From Pegethrix bostrychoides GSE-TBD4-15B (GTDB lineage Bacteria > Cyanobacteriota > Cyanobacteriia > Elainellales > Elainellaceae): a stretch of DNA of 64,000 nucleotides. Of this stretch, positions 7,986-17,300 are shown one piece after another; positions within the stretch are counted from its first letter, which is position 1, and each line of letters begins with the position of its first letter. Where the stretch lies: positions 29,236-93,235 of the forward strand of contig JAHHHV010000082.1 of NCBI GenBank assembly GCA_019359155.1, written 5' to 3'. Under the pieces are notes generated by a model. That model saw only the letters and a program-made list of their open reading frames with translations. It searched no databases and had not been told where the DNA came from. The position numbers and the translations under genes are program-made.

Positions 7986-8777
7986 ATGTCAATTCGACCC
8001 TTAAAAGCTCTTTTTATTGCTGCTGCCTGCCTGCTGCTGACTTGGGCAATTGCACCCGCTGCCTATGCCTTTGACAATCCCGACCTGCTGCCCGACCAGC
8101 CGACGCTGATTATCGATCTGGCCAACTCTTTGACCGCCACTCAGCAGGCGACGCTCGACAAAGACCTCAGCGACTTTGAGGCTGAAACGGGCTGGAAGCT
8201 GCGCGTCTTGACGCAATATGACCGCACGCCGGGTCGAGCCGTCAAGGACTTCTGGGGGTTAGACAACCACAGCGTCATGCTGGTCGCTGATCCCAGAGGC
8301 GGCAATCTGCTCAGCTTTAGCGTCGGCGACGATCTGTTTGAGCTGATGCCCCGCACCTTTTGGATCGAGCTGCAAACCCGCTTTGGCAATCAGTTTTTTG
8401 TCCGCGACAACGGCGAAGACGGCTCTATTTTGGAAGCGCTCAACTCCATCAAAACCTGTCTACGTCAGGGCGGCTGCTTGGTTGTGCCCGGTCTGCCCCG
8501 CGAGCAGTGGATTTTGACACTGATTACCTCGGCGGTCGGCGGTCTGGTTTTTGGCTTTGCCGCCCAGCCGCGCGAACCTGGTAAATTTTTCTCCTGGCAG
8601 TGGGCGCTAATTTTTTCGCCGCTCTGGGGGATCTTGTTTATCGCCTTTGGCGTTGGCCCAGTTGTGACTCGCACCTCTGAGTGGCTGCCGTTGGCGCGTA
8701 ACGTAGCTGGCTTTTTGCTGGGAGCACTGGTTGCGTTTCTGTCTCCGATGCTGGCCGCCCCTGCTTCCGAGTCTTGA
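7986..8777 (+). CDS. TPM domain-containing protein (TLP18.3/Psb32-like)
   Basis: About 263 residues. The N-terminus is a signal peptide (hydrophobic stretch about residues 7-24, ending AAYAF). A TPM domain follows (about 30-165), with DLANSLTATQQATLDKDL and the block VMLVADPRGGN. Three hydrophobic segments follow (about 170-255). TPM proteins of this type (plant TLP18.3, cyanobacterial Psb32) sit in the thylakoid lumen or periplasm and are linked to photosystem II repair. The frame opens with TTG at 7980, but ATG at 7986 gives a better signal peptide. The stop codon lies inside the first unit of a 13-bp tandem repeat. Assignment to Psb32 proper is uncertain; the TPM fold is fairly clear. Confidence 0.82.
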   Translation: MSIRPLKALFIAAACLLLTWAIAPAAYAFDNPDLLPDQPTLIIDLANSLTATQQATLDKDLSDFEAETGWKLRVLTQYDRTPGRAVKDFWGLDNHSVMLVADPRGGNLLSFSVGDDLFELMPRTFWIELQTRFGNQFFVRDNGEDGSILEALNSIKTCLRQGGCLVVPGLPREQWILTLITSAVGGLVFGFAAQPREPGKFFSWQWALIFSPLWGILFIAFGVGPVVTRTSEWLPLARNVAGFLLGALVAFLSPMLAAPASES

Positions 8778-8830
8778 GGTTGCCTCTTGAGGCTGGCTCT
8801 TGAGGCTGGCTCTTGAGGCTGGCTCTTGAG
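8772..8830. repeat. 13-bp tandem repeat spanning a stop codon
   Basis: Units of 13 bp (tcttgaggctggc) at 8772-8784, 8785-8797, 8798-8810 and 8811-8823 plus a partial copy to 8830. The first copy has two changes and contains the TGA stop (8775-8777) of the TPM gene. Confidence 0.9.
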
Positions 8831-8918
8831 ATTTCAGCGCGCCATTCCCGTAAAACTCAACACGCGAGACTCCCCAATTGCGGTCTAATGAAAGTGGACT
8901 ATACTGCTAGGGTTTGGG

Positions 8919-9554
8919 GTGGAAATGGAGTGGCATCCGACTGACGCTCAGAGTTTGAGCCTGATTGATCGCGAAATTGGCAACCATTGCTTCTCGCCTT
9001 CGGAATATGAAATTGTCCGGCGGGTGATCTATGCCACCGCTGATTTTGAGTACAAGTCGCTGATTCGGTTCTCGGAGCAGGCGTTGCAGTCAGGGGCGGC
9101 AGCTTTGGCAGCTCGTAGCACAATCATTGTAGATGTGCCGATGGTTCAGGTTGGGATCGCGCCCGTGATCCAGACCACCTTTGCCAATCCGGTCTATTGC
9201 AGTATGGAAACGCTAACTCGACCTCAGCGCGACCGGACGCAGGCCGCCTGGGGGATGGAGACACTGGCTCGCCGCTACCCGGAAGGCATTTTTGTGATTG
9301 GTCAGGCTCAGACGGCGCTAGTGTCTCTGGTGGAGCTGATTGAGGCGGAAGAAATTCGTCCAGCGCTGGTGATTGGCACGCCTGCCGGGTTTGTCGGAGT
9401 GGATGTGGCTGTTGAGCGGCTGCAAGACTCGTTGGTGCCGCATATTCGGATCGACGGACGCAAGGGCAGCGCGGTTGTGGCTTCTGCCATCGTTAATGGA
9501 CTTGTGGATCTGGCTTGGCAGGCTTATGGGCAGGAGAGCAATACGATGAGCTGA
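8919..9554 (+). CDS. cobH: Precorrin-8X methylmutase
   Basis: 211 residues, normal for CobH/CbiC, which moves a methyl group from C-11 to C-12 to give hydrogenobyrinic (or cobyrinic) acid in corrin synthesis. The motif ATADFEY, the central block RSTIIVDVPMVQVGI, the AWGMETL stretch and the GTPAGFVGV motif near residue 150 are all typical. The residue aligning with the catalytic His of CobH (His43 in the Pseudomonas denitrificans enzyme) appears to be Tyr (about residue 38, in RVIYATADF). Starts are possible at GTG 8919 or ATG 8925. No other cobalamin gene is nearby, as is common in cyanobacteria. Confidence 0.93.
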   Translation: MEMEWHPTDAQSLSLIDREIGNHCFSPSEYEIVRRVIYATADFEYKSLIRFSEQALQSGAAALAARSTIIVDVPMVQVGIAPVIQTTFANPVYCSMETLTRPQRDRTQAAWGMETLARRYPEGIFVIGQAQTALVSLVELIEAEEIRPALVIGTPAGFVGVDVAVERLQDSLVPHIRIDGRKGSAVVASAIVNGLVDLAWQAYGQESNTMS

Positions 9555-9806
9555 AGGTTACTGAGAGTTTAGGCGCTGAAGCGATTAAGTTTCCCAAGGC
9601 AAACACTCTAGCTGGCAGTAGATTGAAGCGCTCTAGAATCTTTATCTATGAGGTTTGAGAGTTGCGCCGCAATTTGCTACGCTCTGTTAAGCTTTGTTTT
9701 AGATTGTTTATAAGGCTGACAGGGCTGTTCTTGCCGTGCAAGATTCGCCGCCTGTAAAAAATTCTTTTTCATATCTGTTCAGTATTTGATTTAGGCAGGT
9801 ACCTCC

Positions 9807-12131
9807 ATGTCCATGACCGTTGCTCCCGACCAGATCGATCGGATTGTTTGGAACCAACATCACGATCCGTTTGAAGTGCTTGGCCCCCATGAAATTCATC
9901 AGAACGGGAAATCGACCTGGATCGTCCGTGCCTATTTGCCGCGTGCTGATGCGGCCTGGGTGATTCTGCCTGCCGAGCGTCAGGAGCAGCCGATGCAGGC
10001 GGTGCATCACCCCCACTTCTTTGAATGCACGTTAGAAAAAGCAGACCTGTCCAACTATCAGCTTCGCATCCGAGAAGGCGAGCATGAGCGCGTCACCTAT
10101 GACCCTTACGCCTTCCGCTCGCCGCTGCTCACCGACTATGACATCCACCTGTTTGGCGAAGGCAATCACCACCGGATCTACGAAAAGCTGGGAGCACATC
10201 TCACGCAAGTCAATGGCGTAGAGGGGGTCTATTTTGCAGTCTGGGCACCGAACGCTCGCAACGTCTCAGTACTGGGTGATTTCAACCAGTGGGACGGGCG
10301 CGAGCACCAGATGCGGATTAGAGATGGCGGCATCTGGGAGCTGTTTATTCCCAGCGTCAAGCCGGGATCTAGCTACAAATATGAGGTAAAGAACCAGGCA
10401 GGGCATATCTATGAGAAAACCGATCCCCACGGCTTTCAACAGGAAGTGCGCCCCAAAACAGCCTCGATTGTCTGCGATCTGGCCACCTATAGCTGGAACG
10501 ACAGCGCTTGGCTGGAAAAGCGCCGCAATACCGACCCGCTGCTGGAACCAATTTCGGTCTACGAAGTGCATCTAGGCTCTTGGATGCATGGCGACTACAA
10601 CGAGCCAGCCCATGACGGCGACGGTCAGCTCATTCCGCCCGTAATAGTCGCTGACCTGAAGCCGGGTGCCCGCTTCTTGACCTACCGGGAGCTAGCTGCC
10701 AAGCTGATCCCCTATGTTAAAGAGCTGAACTTTACTCACATTGAGCTGCTGCCCGTTACCGAGCATCCGTTTGACGGCTCCTGGGGCTATCAGGTGACGG
10801 GTTTCTATGCGGCTACCTCGCGCTACGGCAGTCCGCAAGACTTCATGTATTTCGTCGATCAGTGCCACCAAAACGACATTGGCGTGATCATGGACTGGGT
10901 GCCGGGGCATTTCCCTAAGGACGGGCATGGGCTGGCTAATTTTGACGGCACGGCACTCTACGAATATGCGGACTCGCGCAAGGGCGAGCATAAAGAGTGG
11001 GGAACGCTGGTGTTCAACTATGGCCGCAACGAGGTGCGGAACTTCTTGGTGGCCAACGCTCTATTCTGGTTCGATAAGTTCCATATCGATGGAATTCGAG
11101 TGGATGCCGTTGCCTCAATGCTCTACCTCGACTATCTGCGTCCGGCTGGCGAATGGGTGCCCAACCAATATGGCGGACGCGAGCATATCGAAGCTGCCGA
11201 CTTCTTGCGACAGCTCAATCACCTGATTTTTGGCTATTTCCCAGGTGCGCTCTCGATTGCCGAAGAATCTACTACCTGGCCGATGGTCTCCTGGCCGACC
11301 TACATGGGGGGCTTGGGCTTCAACTTGAAGTGGAGCATGGGCTGGATGCACGACATGCTGGACTATTTCCATATGGATCCCTGGTTCCGGCAATTCCACC
11401 AAAACAACGTCACCTTCAGCATCATGTATGCCTTCACCGAAAACTTCATGCTGGCGCTGTCGCATGATGAGGTGGTGCATGGCAAAAGCCCCATGATTGG
11501 CAAGATGCCGGGGGACGAATGGCAGAAGATGGCGAATATGCGCTGTCTGTATGGCTATATGTTCACGCATCCCGGCAAGAAGACGCTGTTTATGAGCATG
11601 GAGTTTGGCCAGTGGACGGAGTGGAACGTCTGGGGCGACCTAGAATGGCATCTGCTCAACTCTGAGCCACACCGAAAGCTAAACTATTTCATGAGCCGCC
11701 TCAATGCGCTCTACCGCAGCGAGCCAGCTCTCTATACACAGGACTTCTCATTTGACGGCTTTGAGTGGATTGATTGCAGCGACAATCGGCACAGCGTTGT
11801 GGCCTTTTTGCGGCGTGCCAAAGATGATCCCAAGGAGTTTATCGTCACGGTTTGCAACTTTACGCCGCAGCCGCATTCTCACTATCGCGTTGGCGTGCCG
11901 GAGTTTGGCTTCTACAGCGAGCTACTCAACAGCGACTCGCGCGAGTTTGGCGGCAGCAACATGGGCAATTTGGGTGGCAAATGGGCAGAAGAATGGTCGC
12001 TGCACAACCAGCCCTACTCGATCGACCTTTGCCTGCCGCCTCTAGGCGTGCTGGTGCTAAAGCTAGATCGTCAGAAAACTGAGGAAGCTTTGCAGGCGAG
12101 ACAGCTAGCTGCTGCGCCGGCAGAGGCCTAG
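9807..12131 (+). CDS. glgB: 1,4-alpha-glucan branching enzyme
   Basis: 774 residues, the full length of GlgB, which adds alpha-1,6 branches to glycogen. The N-terminal part has two carbohydrate-binding/Ig-like segments (CBM48; WAPNARNVSVLGDFNQWDG about residues 147-165). The GH13 barrel shows the nucleophile Asp433 (GIRVDAV), the acid/base Glu near 486 (IAEEST) and the third acidic site in LSHDEVVHGK. In an oxygenic phototroph this enzyme shapes the main carbon store. It stands alone, after a 252-base leader without an evident hairpin, and is followed by an 11-bp triple repeat. Confidence 0.98.
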   Translation: MSMTVAPDQIDRIVWNQHHDPFEVLGPHEIHQNGKSTWIVRAYLPRADAAWVILPAERQEQPMQAVHHPHFFECTLEKADLSNYQLRIREGEHERVTYDPYAFRSPLLTDYDIHLFGEGNHHRIYEKLGAHLTQVNGVEGVYFAVWAPNARNVSVLGDFNQWDGREHQMRIRDGGIWELFIPSVKPGSSYKYEVKNQAGHIYEKTDPHGFQQEVRPKTASIVCDLATYSWNDSAWLEKRRNTDPLLEPISVYEVHLGSWMHGDYNEPAHDGDGQLIPPVIVADLKPGARFLTYRELAAKLIPYVKELNFTHIELLPVTEHPFDGSWGYQVTGFYAATSRYGSPQDFMYFVDQCHQNDIGVIMDWVPGHFPKDGHGLANFDGTALYEYADSRKGEHKEWGTLVFNYGRNEVRNFLVANALFWFDKFHIDGIRVDAVASMLYLDYLRPAGEWVPNQYGGREHIEAADFLRQLNHLIFGYFPGALSIAEESTTWPMVSWPTYMGGLGFNLKWSMGWMHDMLDYFHMDPWFRQFHQNNVTFSIMYAFTENFMLALSHDEVVHGKSPMIGKMPGDEWQKMANMRCLYGYMFTHPGKKTLFMSMEFGQWTEWNVWGDLEWHLLNSEPHRKLNYFMSRLNALYRSEPALYTQDFSFDGFEWIDCSDNRHSVVAFLRRAKDDPKEFIVTVCNFTPQPHSHYRVGVPEFGFYSELLNSDSREFGGSNMGNLGGKWAEEWSLHNQPYSIDLCLPPLGVLVLKLDRQKTEEALQARQLAAAPAEA

Positions 12132-12151
12132 CAGCTAGCTATCTCACGCAA

Positions 12152-12184
12152 TCTCCTGACAGTCTCCTGATAGTCTCCTGAAAA
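12152..12184. repeat. 11-bp tandem repeat after glgB
   Basis: Three near copies of an 11-bp unit (tctcctgacag, tctcctgatag, tctcctgaaaa) start 20 bases after the glgB stop and end 11 bases before the end of the convergent CYTH gene. Confidence 0.85.
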
Positions 12185-12194
12185 TAACGTATCT

Positions 12195-12662
12195 TCACCA
12201 GCGGCAATACGGGTGGTTGACTAGATTCGCGTTGAAGTAGCGCGGATCATCCGACACCTCTAGGCCAATCCAGTCCGGCAGCTCAATGCTTTGATCGGCC
12301 TGAGAAAGCTCAATCTCGGCTACGATGAGTCCCTGATTCTCGCCGGCAAATTCATCGACCTCCCAGACTAAACCCGACGCGACCGGAATCCGATAGCGCG
12401 TTTTTTCGATTAACGGCAACTGGCAAAGGCGATCCAACAGCTGCGCCGCATCCTCTAGCGGAATGCCATACTCATATTCAGCACGGCTAATGCCAGCGGT
12501 GCTGCCTTTGATAGTCAAGTAGCCCTGGTTGCCCGCAACTCGCACCCGCACCGTGCAGCCCGGACGGCTGGCGAGATAGCCTTGTCGATAGAGGATGCCT
12601 TCAGCCAGTCCTCGCCAGCCTTCGTTTTGCACCAAAAATTTGCGCTCGATTTCAATGCCCAT
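12195..12662 (-). CDS. CYTH domain protein (probable inorganic triphosphatase)
   Basis: 155 residues, a single CYTH domain. The signature EIERKFLV starts at residue 3, and the alternating acidic and basic strands that line the triphosphate tunnel are visible (TVRVRVAG, LTIKGS, EYEYGIP, KTRYRIP, WEVDEFAG, VAEIEL). Small bacterial CYTH proteins of this kind usually hydrolyse inorganic triphosphate using metal ions; adenylate or thiamine triphosphate activity cannot be excluded. It is a single gene converging on glgB. Confidence 0.9.
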   Translation of the reverse strand: MGIEIERKFLVQNEGWRGLAEGILYRQGYLASRPGCTVRVRVAGNQGYLTIKGSTAGISRAEYEYGIPLEDAAQLLDRLCQLPLIEKTRYRIPVASGLVWEVDEFAGENQGLIVAEIELSQADQSIELPDWIGLEVSDDPRYFNANLVNHPYCRW

Positions 12663-12749
12663 GCTGTTCTCCTGTTTTCTGGCCTTTTATCTGGCATATT
12701 ACCTAGCTTTTTGTCTGGCATTCCGTCTGGCCTAATGCTCTAGCCACCC

Positions 12750-13349
12750 ATGAGTGAACCCATCACGACGCTCACCGACTATGCGCTGGCGGGGGTTGCC
12801 TGTATTTTTGCAGGCTTTTTGCTGCGGATCGGCTGGCTGAAGCGGCAAGTTTCGGTAGGCTGCTGGGGGATGGCGTTTGGCTTTGTGGCTCTGGCGGCGG
12901 CTTTGGGTGGCACCTGTCACGGATTTTCCGCGCAGCTTGGCGCGTTGGGATATGACCTCTGGCGCGCCATGATTTACAGCCTCAGCTGGGCAAGTCTAAT
13001 GCTGCTGAGCGGCAGTGTGATCGGCAGTTCGGTGCGTCCTTACCGCAACTGGCTGCTGCTAGCGGCGCTAATCAAAACGCTGTGGCTCTGGGGTAGCTCT
13101 CCTCACTTTGAAGCTGCTGCGCTTGACTACATGATTTCACTGGGGATAGCGCTGCTGCTGCAAGCTTGGCGACCTGCGGCAGCATCTCCCTGGCTGGCAT
13201 CGGGAATCCTGACTTCCGGGCTGGCGCTGATCTTGCTCCACGGTCAGCCCTCGGTCGGCGGGTTGACTGGCGCTGATCTCTACCATCTGGTACAGCTGAT
13301 TGGGTTGGGGCTGCTCTATCAGGGAGCTAAACGCCTCAGAGATCGATGA
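12750..13349 (+). CDS. Hypothetical multi-pass membrane protein
   Basis: 199 residues with about six or seven hydrophobic helices spread over the whole length. Conserved-looking polar spots inside membrane segments are GGTCHGF (about residue 51) and GADLYHLVQ (about 174), an arrangement of His and Asp that recalls the CREST/ceramidase-like membrane hydrolases and DUF6962-type proteins. That resemblance is only a suggestion. It starts with ATG 87 bases from the divergent CYTH gene and converges on a methyltransferase gene. Coding character is good; the function is unknown. Confidence 0.7.
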   Translation: MSEPITTLTDYALAGVACIFAGFLLRIGWLKRQVSVGCWGMAFGFVALAAALGGTCHGFSAQLGALGYDLWRAMIYSLSWASLMLLSGSVIGSSVRPYRNWLLLAALIKTLWLWGSSPHFEAAALDYMISLGIALLLQAWRPAAASPWLASGILTSGLALILLHGQPSVGGLTGADLYHLVQLIGLGLLYQGAKRLRDR

Positions 13350-13368
13350 GGTGAGCCAAGTTGCAGAA

Positions 13369-14139
13369 TCACGCAGCGATAGTGCAAAGATAGTAAAGCC
13401 ACAGGTCGGGGCTGGCATCCGCGCTGTCGGTAATCTCTAGGCCGCTTTGCCAGGAGTAGATCCAGCTTGTTTGGAATGCGGCCAGCTGCTGAATCTGTAC
13501 CTGCGGTCTGACGTAGTAAGTTTGCAGCCGAAAATTATGCGACTCATCTCGGATTACGGCATGGTCAGCAGCTTTCAGCCGCCTGGGGCTAATTGAGCGA
13601 TTCAAGCCGCGCAGCAGCAGCAGCATTACCAGATTGCTGTAGGTGGTGAGCGGGTTCCGGCTGAGCTGGTTCTTCCAGCAAAACATCTGCTCCATTGCCT
13701 GCAAATTGTGGCTAGAGAAGCAAAAATATCCGCCCGGTCTACAAATTCTACGCACCTCTTGCAGCACCCGCAGCCTGTCGGCATGAGGCATATAGTCTAG
13801 GCCATTAAAGCTAAACAGCACAAAGTCAAACGAATTATCTGCAAACTGAGGCATGGCTCTAGCATCGCCGCATTCAAAGACTCGATCGGCAAAACGCTGT
13901 CGGCAGGCGGCAATCATCTTGGCTGAGCTGTCGATGCCGATATAGCTGGCTACAGCTGGTGCAAAATGCAGCGTCGTGCGACCGCCGCCGACACCAATAT
14001 CGAGCATCTGCATTTTAGGCAGTCGATCTCGCAGCAGATTGAAGATAGTCTGTTCAGCAGGCTGAAGTTCACGGAGGGCAGCGTAATGTCGGACAATGCG
14101 GCGGGTGGCATAGGTTCTTTGATTTTCTGTATCAGCCAT
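13369..14139 (-). CDS. Class I SAM-dependent methyltransferase
   Basis: 256 residues. Motif I of the Rossmann methyltransferase fold is clear: MLDIGVGGGRTTLHF (about residues 40-54), followed by the acidic end of strand 2 (YIGIDSS), the GDARAMPQF segment and FDFVLFSFNGLDY. This is the UbiE/Methyltransf_11/25 type. The C-terminal third (about 150-256) may form a substrate cap. The substrate cannot be inferred, and the neighbours (membrane protein, smc) give no pathway clue. Confidence 0.85.
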   Translation of the reverse strand: MADTENQRTYATRRIVRHYAALRELQPAEQTIFNLLRDRLPKMQMLDIGVGGGRTTLHFAPAVASYIGIDSSAKMIAACRQRFADRVFECGDARAMPQFADNSFDFVLFSFNGLDYMPHADRLRVLQEVRRICRPGGYFCFSSHNLQAMEQMFCWKNQLSRNPLTTYSNLVMLLLLRGLNRSISPRRLKAADHAVIRDESHNFRLQTYYVRPQVQIQQLAAFQTSWIYSWQSGLEITDSADASPDLWLYYLCTIAA

Positions 14140-14293
14140 TGGCTCATCTTAGCTGGCTGCTGCCGCCGAACTAGATTTTTATAGCCCTGTCGGGTCAGTT
14201 TTGGTTTTTTTGAGTAAAGTAAAGAGCAACTTTGCCGTTTTCGCCAGATTTCCTAGCTTAATCTTCCTAGACCCCTTGATTTTTCTTTGTAAG

Positions 14294-14311
14294 TTAGTAT
14301 ATTCGTACTAA
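14294..14311. promoter_or_regulatory. Perfect inverted repeat upstream of smc, possible operator
   Basis: TTAGTA-tattcg-TACTAA: 6-bp arms with a 6-base centre, ending 17 bases before the smc start. Its inner part (AGTATATTCGTACT) differs at two positions from the LexA-type consensus RGTACNNNDGTWCB described for cyanobacteria. A repressor site overlapping the smc promoter is an inference. Confidence 0.4.
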
Positions 14312-14328
14312 GACCCAATAGGCAGCCT

Positions 14329-17300
14329 GTGTATATCAAGCGCGTCGAGCTAACCAACTTCAAGTCCTTTGGCGGCACAACTGACGTGCCGCTGCTGCCG
14401 GGATTTACGGTCATTTCTGGCCCCAACGGGTCGGGCAAATCCAATATCCTCGACGCGCTGCTGTTTGCGCTAGGGCTGTCTAGCTCCAAAGGAATGCGTG
14501 CCGAACGGCTGCCAGATCTGGTCAATCAAACGCAGTCGGGTCGCGGTCGTTCGGTGGTGGAAGCCAGCGTCACGGCCACTTTTGCGCTGGAGGCGGGCGA
14601 TATTCAGCAAATGCTAGAGGATTCTGAGCAGGAGGCTGCGGAAACAGCAGACTTCGAGGCCAATCACCTAGAGCGTGCGACAGAATGGACGGTAATGCGC
14701 AAGCTGCGGGTGACACAGCAGGGCACCTACACCTCCAACTACTACCTCAACGCCCAGCCCTGCACCCTCACTGAACTGCACGAGCAGCTCCAGAAAGTGC
14801 ATGTCTATCCTGAAGGCTACAACGTCGTATTGCAAGGCGATGTCACCAGCATTATTTCGATGAACTCACGCGAGCGCCGCGAAATTATCGACGAGCTGGC
14901 TGGAGTTGCCGCCTTCGACCGCAAAATCGACCAGGCCAAAGGCAAGCTGGATGCTGTCAAAGAGCGCGAGGAGCGGTTTCGGATCGTCGAGCGTGAGCTG
15001 ACTACTCAGCGCGACAAGCTCTCGCAGGATCGGATCAAGGCCGAGCGCTACCAGCGGCTGAAGCTAGAGCTGCAAAACAAGTCGCAGTGGGAGGCGGTGC
15101 TGGGCTGGCAGACGCAGGCCAAGCAGGCCGAGCAGCTCCAGCTCCAGATTGCGGCAGGCGACCAAACCACCGTGGAGCTAGCCGAACGCCTCACCGCGAT
15201 GGCTGAGGAGATCAAGCAGGCAACGATTTTGCTGGATCGGCTGAATCGGCATGTTAAGGCGCTGGGCGAGGATGAACTGCTGGCGCTCCAGGCCAGCTTG
15301 GCGACCCGTGAGGCAGAGCTACGGCAGCTTCAGCGGCAGCAGCAGGAGCTAGCCAACGCCCGTCAGGAAACCGCCAAAAGCCTAGAGCGTAGTCAGCAGG
15401 ACATCCAGGAGTACCTGCGACAGATGGAGGCGCTGGGGCGCGACAAGCAGCGAGCCGAGTCGGAAGATCTCTTCAAGTTAAAAGCCGAGCGCGACCAAGC
15501 TCAGCAGGCGCTAGAGCAGCAGCGCGAAGCCGCCAACGCCATTGCCTCCGCATCCGATGCCTGGGTGCAGGAGCAGACCGCCCTGCGTCGCGAAATCGAA
15601 GCCCTGCAAGCAACGCTAGAGCCGCAGCGCACCGAGCAAGCCCGCCTGCAAGAACGCACCAGCCAGCTGAAGCTGAAAATTCAGGAGCAGACCAATGCGC
15701 TCACCACCGTCACAGGCGAAATTGCCGCCCAGCAGCGCCAGCGCAGCCAGGTTGAGGCGCAGGTGATTGGCTCGATTCAGGCGATCAGCCAGCAGGAGCA
15801 GTCGCTCTCAGCCTCCGAACGCGAACTCCAGGTACAGCAAGACACCCAGGCGCGTCTGCTCACCGAACAGCGCGATAAGCATCGCCAGCTCGACAAGCTG
15901 GAGGCACAGGCGCAAATCATCCGCGAGTCGCAGGGCACGGGGCTGAGCAAAATTTTGGCTGAGGCAGGTCTGCCAGGAATCTGCGGGCTGGTGGCCGAGT
16001 TGGGTCGGGTAGATGCTCAGTATCAGCTGGCTCTCGAAATTGCCGCCGGAGCCAGACTCAGCTACCTGATTGTGGAAGATGACAGCATTGCCGCTGCCGG
16101 CATCGAGCTGCTGAAGCGCCAGCGCGCCGGACGCGCCACCTTCTTGCCGCTGAACAAAATTCGCGCCAGCTCACCCGCCAACCTGCCCAAATGGAACCGC
16201 CCTGAAGGATTCATTGACCAAGCCAGCAGCCTGATTGACTGCGATGACCGCTACCGCGAGGTGTTTTCCTACGTCTTTGGCAACACGGTGGTCTTCGCCA
16301 ATCTGCAATCTGCCCGCCGCCAGATGGGGCAGTACCGGATCGTGACGCTAGACGGCGAGCTGCTCGAAACCAGCGGCGCAATGACGGGCGGCAGTCTTGC
16401 CAATCGCCAGGGAACGCTGCATTTTGGCAGGGTTGAAGCCGGCGAATCGGCTGAGGCGGTGACGCTGCGCGAGCGGCTCCAGGAGATTGCCCAGGTGTTG
16501 CAGCACTGCGAGCGCCAGATTGCCAAAGCGGTCGTTGAAGTCAAGGAAAAAGCGCAGGCGCTTTCGGAAGCGCGACAGTCGCAGCGTTCGGTGCAGCTCC
16601 AGATTGAGCAGCTCCAAAAAGAGCTGATGAGTTTGATTGCCCAGGAAGGCCAGATTCGGGCGCAGCTCGGCCAAAATCAGCAGGAGCTAGCTACCGCCGA
16701 GGCTCGTCTGGTGGCCTTAGAGCGTGACCTGCCGCGTCAGGAAGCTCTGCTTGCCCAGCAGCGCCAAGCGATGACGGCTCTGGAAGCGTCGCAGACCCAC
16801 AGCGAATGGCAGCAGCTTCAGGCGGGCATCCGGCAACAGGAAGCCCAGCTTGCTCAGCGCCAGCTCACCCTGCAAGCCGCCGAACAGCATCTGCGCGATC
16901 TAGAGATGCAGCGCCAGCGGTTCCAGGAGAAAATCGAGCAGGCCCAGCAGCGTATCCAAGAGCAGCGGGCGCGGCAGACTGGACAGCTCACCCAGTCTGC
17001 TGACTTGCAGGCTCAGGCGGTGCAGCTCACCGAGCAGATTGCCACCACCCAGACTGCTCTAGCCGCGCTCGATCAAACCCTCTCCGCCGAAAAGCAAGAG
17101 CGGGATCGCGCCGAACGCCAGCTCCGCGAGCAGCAAACTGCCTATCAACAGCTGGAATGGCAGCGGCAAAAGCTCGTTGAAACTCAGCAAACCCGCCGTC
17201 AGGAGCTAGTGACGCTGCAAGCCCAGCTCGCGACCCAGCGCGCCGAACTGCCCGACCCACTGCCCGAAATCCCGGAGGGCACAGATCTGGCCGCTTTGCA

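Noticed and set aside
12515..12721. Possible small gene opening with MPDKKLGNMPDK
   Set aside because: Overlaps the CYTH gene start in another frame; the similarity of its start to the protease N-terminus comes from short repeats, not homology.
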